Source of the DNA: Rikenella microfusus
Lineage (GTDB): Bacteria > Bacteroidota > Bacteroidia > Bacteroidales > Tenuifilaceae
DNA length: 64,000 nucleotides
Assembly: GCA_020722565.1 (NCBI GenBank)
Contig: DYKO01000003.1
Location: 150,617 to 214,616, forward strand
Reading direction: 5' to 3'
Shown here: in pieces, positions 49,096 to 57,716 of the stretch
Position numbering within the stretch: position 1 is the first letter of the stretch
Layout: each line of letters opens with the position of its first letter
Made by a program: the position numbers and the translations under genes
The notes under the pieces: generated by a model
The model's input: the letters and a program-made list of their open reading frames with translations, nothing else
What the model was told of the DNA's origin: nothing
Databases searched by the model: none

Positions 49096-50187
49096 CTAAG
49101 CAAAATCCTTTTTACTTATTATGATGTCGTTAACAAAATTTTTAATCTGCTGCTCATCCTGTTTCCTGCAAATAAGTAGAACATCCCTGGTATCTACAAC
49201 AATAAAATCATCAAGGCCTTGTACCACTGCTAATTTCTCGGGATTTATATTAAATAGCGAGTTTGAGGTTTGGTAAAGCATAAGGTTATTAGAAATTCCA
49301 GCGTTTTCATTCGAATCGTGGGGTAAATGATTATAAAGCGAACCCCAAGTTCCCAAATCGGACCAACCGAACTCGGCGCAAACAACATAAACATTGTCGG
49401 CCTTTTCCATTACTCCATAATCGATTGATACATTGCGGCATTCGGAGTAGGACAGGGCTATTTGCTGCGGTTCTTTTTCGGTTCCATATACCGGCACAAT
49501 ATCCTTGAAAATACTGTTAACCTCTGGAAGATACCTTTCCAGAGCTTGCATAATGGAGCTAATGCTCCAAACAAATAACCCAGAGTTCCAGTAAAACTCA
49601 CCACTTTCAACAAACTTCTGGGCAAGTTCTAGGTTGGGTTTTTCGGTGAAAGTTTTAACCTTGTATAGCGATTGGATTTCCTTTACTGGTTTGCTAATTT
49701 GTATATATCCGTACCCCGTTTCTGGTCGATTCGGTTGCATCCCCAGGGTTACTAAAGCATTATTTTTTGAGGCAAACTCAACTCCTTTCTCAATGGTTTC
49801 AATAAATCTTTCTTCATTAAGGATGAGATGATCGCTTGGAGCCACTATGACAATGGCATCGGGATTTTGCTGTTGAATCCTGTATGTTGCATATGCAATA
49901 CATGGCGCCGTATTACGGCGCAAGGGCTCAAGCAAAACCTGATTGGACGACAACCCGGGTATTTGCTCATGTATCAGCGCTTCATAATCGTTACTAGTAA
50001 CAATTAGTATATTTTCGCGTGGGCAAATCTTGGTCATTCGCTCAAAGGTTTGCTGTAGCAGCGATTTACCTGTACCGAGTATATCAATGAATTGTTTGGG
50101 TTTGCTGGTTCTACTTAATGGCCAAAACCGACTTCCTATTCCTCCGGCCATTATGATGCAGTAAATATTTTGGATAGGTACCAACAT
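49096..50187 (-). CDS. manC: Mannose-1-phosphate guanylyltransferase
   Basis: Makes GDP-mannose from mannose-1-phosphate and GTP, feeding capsule, O-antigen or glycoprotein synthesis. The nucleotide-binding signature AGGIGSRFWPLSRTSKPKQF is near the N-terminus. Also present are VIVAPSDHLIL, GYGYIQ, FTEKPNLELA, YWNSGLFVW and GWSDLGTWGSL, all standard. The 363 residues lack the C-terminal isomerase domain of bifunctional enzymes. It is convergent with gldN and divergent from mlaE. Confidence 0.93.
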   Translation of the reverse strand: MLVPIQNIYCIIMAGGIGSRFWPLSRTSKPKQFIDILGTGKSLLQQTFERMTKICPRENILIVTSNDYEALIHEQIPGLSSNQVLLEPLRRNTAPCIAYATYRIQQQNPDAIVIVAPSDHLILNEERFIETIEKGVEFASKNNALVTLGMQPNRPETGYGYIQISKPVKEIQSLYKVKTFTEKPNLELAQKFVESGEFYWNSGLFVWSISSIMQALERYLPEVNSIFKDIVPVYGTEKEPQQIALSYSECRNVSIDYGVMEKADNVYVVCAEFGWSDLGTWGSLYNHLPHDSNENAGISNNLMLYQTSNSLFNINPEKLAVVQGLDDFIVVDTRDVLLICRKQDEQQIKNFVNDIIISKKDFA

Positions 50188-50207
50188 AATATATTTTGTT
50201 TAGGTCG

Positions 50208-50215
50208 CAAAAATA
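50208..50215 (-). promoter_or_regulatory. Putative -7 element of manC
   Basis: The minus strand reads TATTTTTG, matching TAnnTTTG, about 20 nt before the manC start. No good -33 element is visible. Confidence 0.4.
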
Positions 50216-50242
50216 GCATATTTTTTTGGTTAAATAAAGTTG

Positions 50243-50273
50243 CTTGATTATATGTAATATACCATTAAATTTG
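50243..50273 (+). promoter_or_regulatory. Putative promoter of mlaE-mlaF
   Basis: CTTG at 50243-50246, 19 nt, then TAAATTTG at 50266-50273, an exact TAnnTTTG. The mlaE ATG is 38 nt downstream. Confidence 0.5.
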
Positions 50274-50311
50274 TTTGTGAATTATTTCGATGATTATTTC
50301 AGAAAAAAAAG

Positions 50312-51061
50312 ATGAGGATACTTTCGGCTTTTGAAATGTTTGGTGAGTATATGCTGCTACTGAAAAGGGTTTTTTCTAAACCCGAGAAGCGCAGGGTTTA
50401 CTATCAACAAACTATTAAAGAAATTGATAAGTTGGGCTTTCAATCCATTGGAATTGTTACCATAATATCAGTGTTCATGGGGGCAGTTATTACGCTTCAA
50501 ACTGCCTACAATATGGAAAATCCATTTATTCCTAACTATTTAATTGGATTGGGAACGCGCGATAGCATGCTGCTGGAGTTCTCCTCAACAGTTATTGGGC
50601 TTATTCTGGCCGGCAAGGTTGGCTCTAATATTGCCTCTGAAATAGGAACCATGCGGGTAACCGAACAAATTGACGCGCTTGAAATAATGGGAATAAATTC
50701 GGCCAGCTTTCTAATTCTTCCCAAAATTATTGCTACCGTAATTTTTAATCCCTTTTTGTCGGTACTAAGCATGATGGTTGGTATAACCGGGGGATGGCTG
50801 GTAGGTGTTTTTACCGGTGTTGTTTCAACTCAGGAGTATATCGATGGGGTACAGTATGCTTTTATTCCCTTTTACATCACCTACTCGCTGATTAAAACAG
50901 TAGTATTTGCCTTTTTAATTACCACCATTTCGGCTTTTTATGGTTACCGGGTGCAGGGCGGTTCATTGGAGGTGGGGCGTGCCAGCACCCAGGCCGTTGT
51001 AATGAGTAGCATTTTTATACTTCTTTTTAACCTCATATTAACCCAACTCTTACTGTCGTGA
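50312..51061 (+). CDS. mlaE: MlaE-family phospholipid ABC permease
   Basis: Integral inner-membrane subunit of the Mla/Tgd lipid-transport system that maintains outer-membrane asymmetry. Of 249 residues, the first amphipathic helix is followed by about five membrane helices. The conserved MlaE core reads GLILAGKVGSNIASEIGTMRVTEQIDALEIMG. The stop overlaps the mlaF GTG start by 4 nt. The MlaD substrate-binding gene, which usually follows, is absent here. Confidence 0.92.
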   Translation: MRILSAFEMFGEYMLLLKRVFSKPEKRRVYYQQTIKEIDKLGFQSIGIVTIISVFMGAVITLQTAYNMENPFIPNYLIGLGTRDSMLLEFSSTVIGLILAGKVGSNIASEIGTMRVTEQIDALEIMGINSASFLILPKIIATVIFNPFLSVLSMMVGITGGWLVGVFTGVVSTQEYIDGVQYAFIPFYITYSLIKTVVFAFLITTISAFYGYRVQGGSLEVGRASTQAVVMSSIFILLFNLILTQLLLS

Positions 51062-51807
51062 TTACCATAAGAAATATTAGCAAAAAATTTGACGGCCACC
51101 TGGTGATCGATGGTATTAGTGCAACCTTCGAAAAGGGGAAAACCAATCTTATCATTGGCCAGAGCGGATCAGGTAAAACAGTTCTTCTTAAAAGCATTGT
51201 GGGGTTGCACGATATAGATGAAGGGGAAATATACTACAACGACATCCGCTTTGATACACTTGATCTTAAATCGAAGAAGCTAATTCGCCAAAAAATAGGC
51301 ATGCTATTTCAGGGTGCAGCGCTTTTCGATTCTGCAACTGTTGAGGAAAATGTGATGTTTCCCCTTGATATGTTTACAGAACTGTCGAGAGACGAAAAGC
51401 TGGACCGGACAAACTTTTGCCTTAAACGGGTAAATATTATTAACGCCAATCATTTATATCCGGCTGAGATTAGCGGAGGAATGAAAAAACGTGTGGCCAT
51501 TGCACGTGCCATTGCTCTAAATCCTGAATTCTTGTTCTGCGATGAACCTAATTCGGGGCTTGATCCAAAAACCGCAGTAGTTATTGACCAACTTATTAAG
51601 GAAATTACCGAGGAGTTTAATATAACCACAATAATTAATACCCACGACATGAACTCCGTAATGGGTATTGGCGATAAGGTAATTTTTATTTATCAGGGTA
51701 AAAAGTGGTGGGAGGGTAACAAGGAGAACATTTTGAATTCCAATAACAAGGAACTTAACGATTTTGTATTCTCTACTGAACTCACCCGAAAGATAAAAGG
51801 TTTCTAA
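51058..51807 (+). CDS. mlaF: MlaF-family ABC ATPase
   Basis: Cytoplasmic ATPase partner of MlaE. Walker A is GQSGSGKT (about 34-41), the Q-loop is GMLFQGAALFDS, a variant of the MlaF-typical form, the signature is ISGGMKKR, Walker B is FLFCDEPNSGLDP, and the H-loop is NTHDMNS. The start is GTG at 51058, overlapping the mlaE stop (GTGA). It has 249 residues. Its stop faces the stop of the Crp/Fnr gene 6 nt away, with no hairpin between. Confidence 0.93.
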   Translation: MITIRNISKKFDGHLVIDGISATFEKGKTNLIIGQSGSGKTVLLKSIVGLHDIDEGEIYYNDIRFDTLDLKSKKLIRQKIGMLFQGAALFDSATVEENVMFPLDMFTELSRDEKLDRTNFCLKRVNIINANHLYPAEISGGMKKRVAIARAIALNPEFLFCDEPNSGLDPKTAVVIDQLIKEITEEFNITTIINTHDMNSVMGIGDKVIFIYQGKKWWEGNKENILNSNNKELNDFVFSTELTRKIKGF

Positions 51808-51813
51808 AATTAA

Positions 51814-52557
51814 TTAACCGTGCATTTTGATCCAGCGGAGTTTTTCCTGATCAAGAATTTCGATGGTAGTACCTTCGATGCGTATGATATTATCGCGCCT
51901 GAATTCCGAGAGTATTCGTACCACATTTTCCACCCGCATATCAATTAGTTCCGCAATTTCGCGACGCGATACGGGCAGGTCAAACCGGGTTGTTTTGTAA
52001 ATCTCGTTGGCAAAGTAGCAGATTATATAGGCAACTCTGCCCCGAATTTGGCGCCGTTCGAGTTCCAAACGGGTTTCCATCATCAAATCTGCTACCTGTG
52101 ATATCTTTTCCAGTAGAGTTCTTGCAAAATCACCATTGGTGCTGACTAATTCCAGCACTAAGTTGTAGTCAACAATACAGAATTCAGAGTTTTCAATTGC
52201 TATAATATTGTACTGATATGTTTTAGATGAAAATATACTGAGCAGCCCTACAAAATCTTTTGGGGTTGCAATTCCTATTATTTGCTCTCTCCCATCGTTA
52301 TTTAATCGGGTAAGTTTAGCTAATCCAACACGCAAAAAAATAAACCCCTTTATTTCGCTGTACTGCTTAGCAATTATTTCTCCCTTTTGTGCATTGGCAA
52401 ATGTTTTATTTAGTGCAAGTTTATCGAATTGCTCATCGCTAAGTTTAGTGAAAATGGACGATCTAAAGCCACATTGTATGCAAGCATTACCAGGACCTTT
52501 ATGCTTTAATGTATCTATGCAGGTATTCCGAAGTTCTGTATTCATATCCATGTGCAT
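51814..52557 (-). CDS. Crp/Fnr-family regulator with FNR-like cysteine spacing
   Basis: A 247-residue transcription factor: a cyclic-nucleotide-type sensor domain (about 35-150), a long dimer helix (LLEKISQVADLMMETRLELERR) and a C-terminal winged HTH with recognition helix VENVVRILSEFRR. Cysteines fall at 13, 26, 29 (ACIQCG) and 127 (EFCIVDY). E. coli FNR has three N-terminal ligands plus Cys122 at the equivalent beta-strand, so an oxygen-labile Fe-S cluster is plausible. The recognition helix keeps Glu and Arg of the FNR ExxSR pattern, with Val for Ser. The gene is divergent from the sulfide oxidoreductase cluster, and an exact FNR box lies 15 nt upstream of its start. Starts at Met3 or Met5 are also possible. 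Confidence 0.87.
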   Translation of the reverse strand: MHMDMNTELRNTCIDTLKHKGPGNACIQCGFRSSIFTKLSDEQFDKLALNKTFANAQKGEIIAKQYSEIKGFIFLRVGLAKLTRLNNDGREQIIGIATPKDFVGLLSIFSSKTYQYNIIAIENSEFCIVDYNLVLELVSTNGDFARTLLEKISQVADLMMETRLELERRQIRGRVAYIICYFANEIYKTTRFDLPVSRREIAELIDMRVENVVRILSEFRRDNIIRIEGTTIEILDQEKLRWIKMHG

Positions 52558-52572
52558 TGTTATATATCAGAA

Positions 52573-52586
52573 TTGATTTTTATCAA
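52573..52586. promoter_or_regulatory. FNR-type operator TTGAT-N4-ATCAA
   Basis: The 14-bp site TTGATTTTTATCAA is an exact match to the E. coli FNR consensus (perfect 5-bp inverted half-sites, 4-nt spacer). It lies in the 111-nt divergent region, 15 nt from the regulator start and 82 nt before sqr. Binding by the neighbouring Fnr-like protein is inference, but the helix residues Glu and Arg are compatible. Confidence 0.7.
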
Positions 52587-52668
52587 AACATGTAAAACTA
52601 TAACATTTAATATCAATAGCGAACTTTGATGTGATAATTTCTTAACGATTTTAAAAAGCCAATACAAT

Positions 52669-53898
52669 ATGAAGAAAATAGTGATTTTAGGAGCCGGTAC
52701 TGGTGGTACTATAATGGCAAACAAGCTCAGAAAGGTGCTGGAGCGCGATGAATGGAGCATAACCATTGTTGATAAGGATCCCAACCATTACTACCAACCC
52801 GGCTTTCTGTTTATACCCTTTGGTATATACAGTAAGCACGATGTAGTAAAGCCGAAAGCTGGTTTTATTCCTGCAGGAGTTAAGTTTATTATTAATGAAA
52901 TAGACCGCGTAGAACCCGACCGTAAAACTGTTTTTTTGACCAACGGGCAAACTCTTGAGTACGATTTTTTGATAGTGGCAACCGGAACAAAAATTAAACC
53001 GGCAGAAACCCCGGGTTTAACAGGGAAGGAGTGGCGTAAGAGCATTTTCGATTTTTATACCCGAGAGGGCGCTGTGGCTCTGCAGGACTTTCTTAAAACA
53101 TGGGGAGGGGGCAATATGGTTATAAATATTGCCGAACTGCCCTTTAAGTGCCCAGTGGCTCCACTGGAGTTTGCCTTTTTGGCCGATGAGTTTTTTGTTA
53201 AAAAGGGAATTCGCAATAAGGTTAGCATATATTTTGTTACACCCCTTTCGGGTGCATTTACCCAGCCAAAGGCAACCAAAATGCTGGGAGAACTTTTAAA
53301 AGAGAAGAACATCCAAATAATACCCGATTTCTACATAGAGCGGGTTGATGATGAGGGAAAGAAAATTGTTTCGTACGATGGGCGCGAGATTCCGTTCGAC
53401 CTATTAACTATTATACCAGTAAATATGGGCGCCGATTGGGTAGCCCGAAGCGGCATGGGTGATGACCTGAACTATATAGCAACCAATAAGTACACCCTTC
53501 GCTCAGAAAAATGGGAAAACATTTTTGTACTGGGTGATGCCAGCAATATACCCACATCCAAAGCGGGTTCAGTGGTTCATTTTGCTTCGGAAATACTTTT
53601 TGAGAATATCATTTCGGCCATTGAGGGCCGTTTGTTACTGGCCGAATTCGATGGCCACTCCAACTGCTACATCGAAACCGGATTTGGTAAGGGCTCTCTT
53701 ATCGATTTCAACTACGATACCGAACCGCTTCCAGGAACATATCCCCTGCCAGGTGTTGGTCCGTTTGGTCTGCTTAAGAATACTCGTGTAAACCATTATG
53801 GTAAGGTAATGTTTCGTTGGATTTACTGGCACCTGCTACTCAAGGGCAAAGAGCTTCCGCTTGAGTCGCAAATGACAATGGCTGGTAAGGAACTCTAA
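52669..53898 (+). CDS. sqr: Sulfide:quinone oxidoreductase-like flavoprotein
   Basis: Predicted to oxidise sulfide to polysulfide or persulfide with electrons to the quinone pool, at the inner membrane. Of 409 residues, the first FAD dinucleotide fold is ILGAGTGGTIMANKL. HYYQPGFLFIPFG is typical of SQR. The redox Cys161 is in LPFKCPVAPLE and a second candidate, Cys333, in SNCYIETG. NIFVLGDASNIPTSKAGS is the C-terminal FAD/quinone region, and the last 30 residues form an amphipathic membrane-contact segment. The third SQR cysteine, found near 125-130 in some types, is absent, which places it among the two-cysteine types. It leads a four-gene run with DUF1641, TusE-like and DsrE-like genes, behind the FNR box. 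Confidence 0.87.
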   Translation: MKKIVILGAGTGGTIMANKLRKVLERDEWSITIVDKDPNHYYQPGFLFIPFGIYSKHDVVKPKAGFIPAGVKFIINEIDRVEPDRKTVFLTNGQTLEYDFLIVATGTKIKPAETPGLTGKEWRKSIFDFYTREGAVALQDFLKTWGGGNMVINIAELPFKCPVAPLEFAFLADEFFVKKGIRNKVSIYFVTPLSGAFTQPKATKMLGELLKEKNIQIIPDFYIERVDDEGKKIVSYDGREIPFDLLTIIPVNMGADWVARSGMGDDLNYIATNKYTLRSEKWENIFVLGDASNIPTSKAGSVVHFASEILFENIISAIEGRLLLAEFDGHSNCYIETGFGKGSLIDFNYDTEPLPGTYPLPGVGPFGLLKNTRVNHYGKVMFRWIYWHLLLKGKELPLESQMTMAGKEL

Positions 53899-53909
53899 TA
53901 CGAAAGTTC

Positions 53910-54578
53910 ATGGAAAACAAAATACAGCAACAAATCGATGAACTGAACCGGAAAATGGATTCGGTGCTTGATATGCTCTCGAAGCAGCAGCTGCGTAACG
54001 AGGTGGTTGACGATTTGTTTGAGGATTTAAGCATTGTAGGAAAGGATGCCTTTCAAACCGCAGTTGAGGAACTTGCCATACAGAATATCAGGGTTGATGG
54101 TGAGGATATTCGCTATCTGGTTTTCAAGTTGCTACGCAATGTGAAAACCTTTGGAGAGCTAATGGATATGCTGGAAAGTCTGATGGATTTTCTGCACGAT
54201 ATTGGCCCTGTGGTACACGATGCAGGCATCGCTTTCACCAATACACTTGGAGAGATGGAAAAGCAAGGCTACTTCAGCTACCTGAAGCAGCTGGGGCTAC
54301 TGGCAGCCGACCTAAAGCAAAATATAACTGAGGAGGATATTGTTCGCTTACGCCAAAGCGTTCCCGCTATTGCAACCATGGTTTGCAGCCTAACTCAACC
54401 CAAGGTAATGAACTCGCTGGCCGAAATAGTACAAACCATTTCGGTTATGGAAATGGACGAAAAGATAGATAATAAATCGCTGATAGGCCTTGCCCGTCAG
54501 CTCAGCAAACCCGAGGTTCGCCGTACCCTTTCGTTTACTCTCAGGGCACTGGGCGAATTGGGCAAAATCAAACAATAA
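53910..54578 (+). CDS. DUF1641 protein, SQR-associated
   Basis: A 222-residue, mostly helical protein. The N-terminal coiled coil is about 1-30 (IQQQIDELNRKMDSVLDML). A DUF1641-like core contains FGELMDMLESLMDFLHDIGP, and the C-terminal end reads SLIGLARQLSKPEVRRTLSF. DUF1641 proteins are known neighbours of SQR genes in several sulfide-oxidising bacteria and archaea; their function is undetermined, possibly docking or regulating the flavoprotein. It starts 11 nt after sqr, so cotranscription is very likely. It has no signal peptide and no convincing membrane helix. Confidence 0.83.
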   Translation: MENKIQQQIDELNRKMDSVLDMLSKQQLRNEVVDDLFEDLSIVGKDAFQTAVEELAIQNIRVDGEDIRYLVFKLLRNVKTFGELMDMLESLMDFLHDIGPVVHDAGIAFTNTLGEMEKQGYFSYLKQLGLLAADLKQNITEEDIVRLRQSVPAIATMVCSLTQPKVMNSLAEIVQTISVMEMDEKIDNKSLIGLARQLSKPEVRRTLSFTLRALGELGKIKQ

Positions 54579-54603
54579 GTATTAACCCAAAACAAATAAA
54601 GTT

Positions 54604-54915
54604 ATGGCAGAAAAAGTTTATGCAGGCAAAACAGTAAGTGTAACCGACGAAGGTTACCTGACCGATCCCAACCAGTGGACAAAGGAGATTGCCTTAGAAA
54701 TTGCTAAGGAGGAAGGCATTGAACTTACCGATAAGCATTTTACAGTAATTGAATTTATTAGAGAAAAAACTTTGAAAGGCGAAGCGCTTACCATTAGAAC
54801 CATCGGTAAATCAGGCTTAGTAGACACCAAGGGTTTTTACGAGTTATTCCCAGGTGCTCCGCTTAAAAAGGCAAGCAGAATCGCAGGCATTGCAAAACCA
54901 TCGAGTTGCGTATAA
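54604..54915 (+). CDS. tusE: TusE/DsrC-family sulfur carrier, single C-terminal cysteine
   Basis: A 103-residue protein that accepts and transfers persulfide on its flexible C-terminal arm. The family core GYLTDPNQWTKEIALEIAKEE and YELFPGAPLKKASRIAGIAKP is intact. The terminal cysteine (SSCV end, CysA) is present. The second arm cysteine of dissimilatory DsrC (CysB, ten residues earlier) is replaced by Ser in KKASRIAG. This places it with TusE-like relay proteins rather than sulfite-reductase partners, and no dsrAB is nearby. It lies 25 nt after the DUF1641 gene and 20 nt before the DsrE-like gene. Confidence 0.87.
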   Translation: MAEKVYAGKTVSVTDEGYLTDPNQWTKEIALEIAKEEGIELTDKHFTVIEFIREKTLKGEALTIRTIGKSGLVDTKGFYELFPGAPLKKASRIAGIAKPSSCV

Positions 54916-54935
54916 TAGACTAAAACTAAACGAAT

Positions 54936-55439
54936 ATGGCAAATGTACAGGATCACCCCATTAAAAAGGTGATGATTATTTGTGCCAAGGCCAACATCGA
55001 GGATGTGTATGCAGCTCTGGTAATGGCAAACGGTGCCGTGATGGAGGGTATTGAGGCAAAGGTTTTTTTCACCTTTTTCGGTCTCGATGCAATTACTAAA
55101 AAACAAATGAAAAAGCTGCATACTGCAACAGTTGGTAATCCCGGATTACGCATGCCCGGAGGGCTCCCATTCCCAACCATTTTGGGAATGCTTCCCGGAG
55201 TTGAATCTGGCGTTTCGGCCATGATGAAGAGTCAAATGGGAAAGCTCGATATTCCTCCAGTTGATGAATTCCTTGAGCTAATTACTGCCGGTGGAGGCGA
55301 AATTTACGCATGCAAGTTGGCGGTTGAAATGTTTGGTTTAAAGAGAGATGACTTCTGTGATTATGTGAAGGATATCATAACCATTGGTCAATTCTACGAA
55401 TTGGCCGCCGGCGAGGGGACTCAAATCATTTTTGTGTAA
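54936..55439 (+). CDS. DsrE/DsrF-family sulfurtransferase-like protein (DsrE2 type)
   Basis: A 167-residue protein of the DsrE/TusD fold. The first strand VMIICAKANIEDVYAALVMANGA, the hydrophobic segment AKVFFTFFGLDAI and the active-site region EIYACKLAVEMFGLKRDDF carry the expected cysteine. The insert rich in Gly/Pro/Met (about 70-100) is typical of the larger DsrE2-like subgroup. Likely role: hold persulfide sulfur from SQR and pass it to the TusE-like protein. It is the last gene of the sqr run and is followed by a strong terminator. Confidence 0.85.
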   Translation: MANVQDHPIKKVMIICAKANIEDVYAALVMANGAVMEGIEAKVFFTFFGLDAITKKQMKKLHTATVGNPGLRMPGGLPFPTILGMLPGVESGVSAMMKSQMGKLDIPPVDEFLELITAGGGEIYACKLAVEMFGLKRDDFCDYVKDIITIGQFYELAAGEGTQIIFV

Positions 55440-55487
55440 GCATTTAATACCACTTTTTTAGGCATTGAAAAGGAGTAGTATAAAAAA

Positions 55488-55509
55488 GCCCCCAACTGGG
55501 GCTTTTTTT
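55488..55509. terminator. Bidirectional terminator after the sulfur cluster
   Basis: GCCCC (55488-55492), loop CAACT, GGGGC (55498-55502), followed by seven T residues and preceded by an A-run. The minus-strand phosphatase gene ends inside the T-run, so the hairpin serves both directions. Confidence 0.88.
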
Positions 55510-56656
55510 ATACCATGAACCCCAACAGGGTAATGTCATCGGTTTGTAGCGCATTACCCTGCCAGGTTTCGAGGAGTGCTTCTATTTCTTTGCAAATGCT
55601 ATGGGGAGCCATTTTGCACTTATCTGCAAGCAGTTGCTCAAAAGCTTTATGTCCATAACGTTTTTTATTGGCAAACGATACCTGGTCGAATAGACCATCG
55701 GTGGATAGCAACAGTAGCCCACCCGGTTCAATATCAAATTGCACTACGGGGATGTTGGCCGTAAACCAGCGGCTTCCGAGTGCCTTTCCCCCCGATTTAT
55801 GTATTCTAAGCTCACAGCTGTTATCGCTCCATACGCCAAGTTGGTAGAGGGGATTGTGGGTGCTGGCAGAACTTGCCAATCTGGTTTTACGGTTAACGAT
55901 GCAAACCGAAAGGTCTATTCCTGCTGTTGTATCGGGCTTAAAGGCAATTTTGCTGCCAATGGTTTCGATAAGATGTTCATGCACCTCAACGATTAGCTCT
56001 CCGGGATTACATAACTTTAAACGATTGAAGACATCATTCAAAAGGGTTAAGCCCATCATGCTTACAAATCCACCATGAACGCCATGCCCTGTGGCATCGG
56101 CTACCACCACCACAAACTCATCAGCACTTCCACGAACCCTGTAGAAGTCACCGTTTACAACATCTTTAGGGCGATAAATAATAAAGAGTTCCCCTAGCAC
56201 CGAAGCCATAAGTTCTTCGTCTGGCATTAGGCTAAATTGCAACGAACGGGCGAATTCCAGACTTTCGCCTAATTGGTAGTTTTTAAACTTTATCTCTTCT
56301 CCCTGCCATTTGATTAATTCGGTTTGAGCCTTTAGTTCTTCGTTATGAGAGAGTGTTTCGCGTGTTTTTTCTAGAACAGCATGTTCCAGTTCCCTTTTCT
56401 TTCGCTTTATTCCGTTAATCTTGAATGCCTCTAATAGCCAAACCATAAGGGCTATTAAGGCCAAAATGAGAAGAATAAACCAGTCCTTCTGGTAAATGGG
56501 AGGAGCAACCCATACGGATAATGAGGTAACATTTGATTTAGACCCATCATTAAATGGAGTAGTATATTTTAAATGTGTACCGCCTATAGGGAAGGTTTGA
56601 ATATCGAACGAAGGAGTTACTGGTAGTGTTCGCTTATAGCGAATCCTCAAAGCCAT
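55508..56656 (-). CDS. SpoIIE-type serine phosphatase fragment (C-terminal part of the broken gene)
   Basis: This 382-residue frame holds the end of the Y_Y_Y domain (about 1-52, PPIYQKDWF), one membrane helix (about 56-74, FILLILALIALMVWLLEAF) and a coiled coil (80-125). The PP2C/SpoIIE domain (about 150-382) shows ADATGHGVHGGFVSMMG, TTAGIDLSVCIVN, LLLLSTDGLFDQ and DDITLLGF, so the metal-binding aspartates are intact. It could be translated alone from the internal ATG, giving a membrane-tethered phosphatase without its sensor. I think it more likely that it is the tail of the longer protein. A classical partner (anti-sigma antagonist) is not in the window. Confidence 0.6.
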   Translation of the reverse strand: MALRIRYKRTLPVTPSFDIQTFPIGGTHLKYTTPFNDGSKSNVTSLSVWVAPPIYQKDWFILLILALIALMVWLLEAFKINGIKRKKRELEHAVLEKTRETLSHNEELKAQTELIKWQGEEIKFKNYQLGESLEFARSLQFSLMPDEELMASVLGELFIIYRPKDVVNGDFYRVRGSADEFVVVVADATGHGVHGGFVSMMGLTLLNDVFNRLKLCNPGELIVEVHEHLIETIGSKIAFKPDTTAGIDLSVCIVNRKTRLASSASTHNPLYQLGVWSDNSCELRIHKSGGKALGSRWFTANIPVVQFDIEPGGLLLLSTDGLFDQVSFANKKRYGHKAFEQLLADKCKMAPHSICKEIEALLETWQGNALQTDDITLLGFMV

Positions 56657-57716
56657 CGAGCCAGTAATGGTAGGTTAGTTTACCAGGTGAAGTAAAATCT
56701 GTTAATGAAAAATGAACTTCAAACCATTTATGGTTAGCCCTAAGTTTAACCTTTGATTGGCTATCGGGGAAATTAACCAACGTATCGTTGTCAGAAATAC
56801 AAGTAGTTATATGAACATTTTGCACCGGAATCTCATTACCCGTGACGTAAGGATTTATCAAATTTATCCCATTATCACCGCAAATGATCAGGGAATCAAA
56901 CCCCCAGCGCTCAATGGCGGTAATTTTTCCTTCCTGTAAGCCAAGGTTAACACTTGTACGATCAACCCTTTTAAGTTTTTTGCAGTAACGGGCTACACCG
57001 TTAGCAGTTCCCACCCAGTAGTTTCCAAATCTATCCTGGTTAACTGCGGTCCCTACAGGGGATGGCAAACCTGCATTCTTATCAATTAAAAGGAATTGCT
57101 TTTGCCCTGGATGTAAAATGGCAAAACCCTGATGGGTTCCAAACAACATATTTCCATCGGCATCCTCAAAGATGCAATGGGTAACCGTTGTTTTGGGGTA
57201 AGATAGAGAATCGTAGGGTAACTGGGGATAGTGGGTTACAATTCGGGTAGCTGGGTTAACACAATAGACACCGACGCCGTCAACCGTGTACCCCACCCAG
57301 AGATTCCCCTTAGAATCGGGGTAAAGTCGGTGTAGCAGGTTGCTAAAAAGGTTATGCCTTGAGGGTTCATAGTAGTTCTCAAATCTTTTTTTGCTTGCAT
57401 TGTAGCGCGATACGCAGTTATTGGACAGAATCCACACATTACCAAGAGCATCGTTGGTTAAAACCTTTATTTGAGTTGAGGGGAGCGCATCTTGATTTTT
57501 TGGAATCCGGATAAATCTTTGCTGAAGGTTTTCGATTTTCTGTGAAGCAAAGTTGATACAGTTCAGCATTCCTCCGAAATGGTAAACCCAAGGCCTATCC
57601 TTTTTATCGAAATAGATTTTTATTATATCCTGGCATGGGTTTTCCGAAAAGGGAATCGATGGGGATAAAGCAGTCGCTTTTGGGATTATATGTGTATAAC
57701 CCTGCTTTAGTGGCAA
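56634..57716 (-). CDS. Reg_prop beta-propeller fragment (middle part of the broken gene)
   Basis: The 360-residue frame contains several propeller blades with the D-x-x-G-x-x-W/M pattern (DALGNVWILSNN, DSKGNLWVGYTVDG, DADGNMLFGTHQG, DRFGNYWVGTANG) and ends in the first strand of a Y_Y_Y domain (YHYWLDGFED). Its first 20 residues are out-of-frame nonsense relative to the family; homology begins around NPCQDIIKIYFDKKDRPW. No signal peptide is present in this frame, so the fragment alone would not reach the periplasm where such propellers act. It overlaps the phosphatase frame by 23 nt. Confidence 0.5.
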   Translation of the reverse strand: MPLKQGYTHIIPKATALSPSIPFSENPCQDIIKIYFDKKDRPWVYHFGGMLNCINFASQKIENLQQRFIRIPKNQDALPSTQIKVLTNDALGNVWILSNNCVSRYNASKKRFENYYEPSRHNLFSNLLHRLYPDSKGNLWVGYTVDGVGVYCVNPATRIVTHYPQLPYDSLSYPKTTVTHCIFEDADGNMLFGTHQGFAILHPGQKQFLLIDKNAGLPSPVGTAVNQDRFGNYWVGTANGVARYCKKLKRVDRTSVNLGLQEGKITAIERWGFDSLIICGDNGINLINPYVTGNEIPVQNVHITTCISDNDTLVNFPDSQSKVKLRANHKWFEVHFSLTDFTSPGKLTYHYWLDGFEDSL

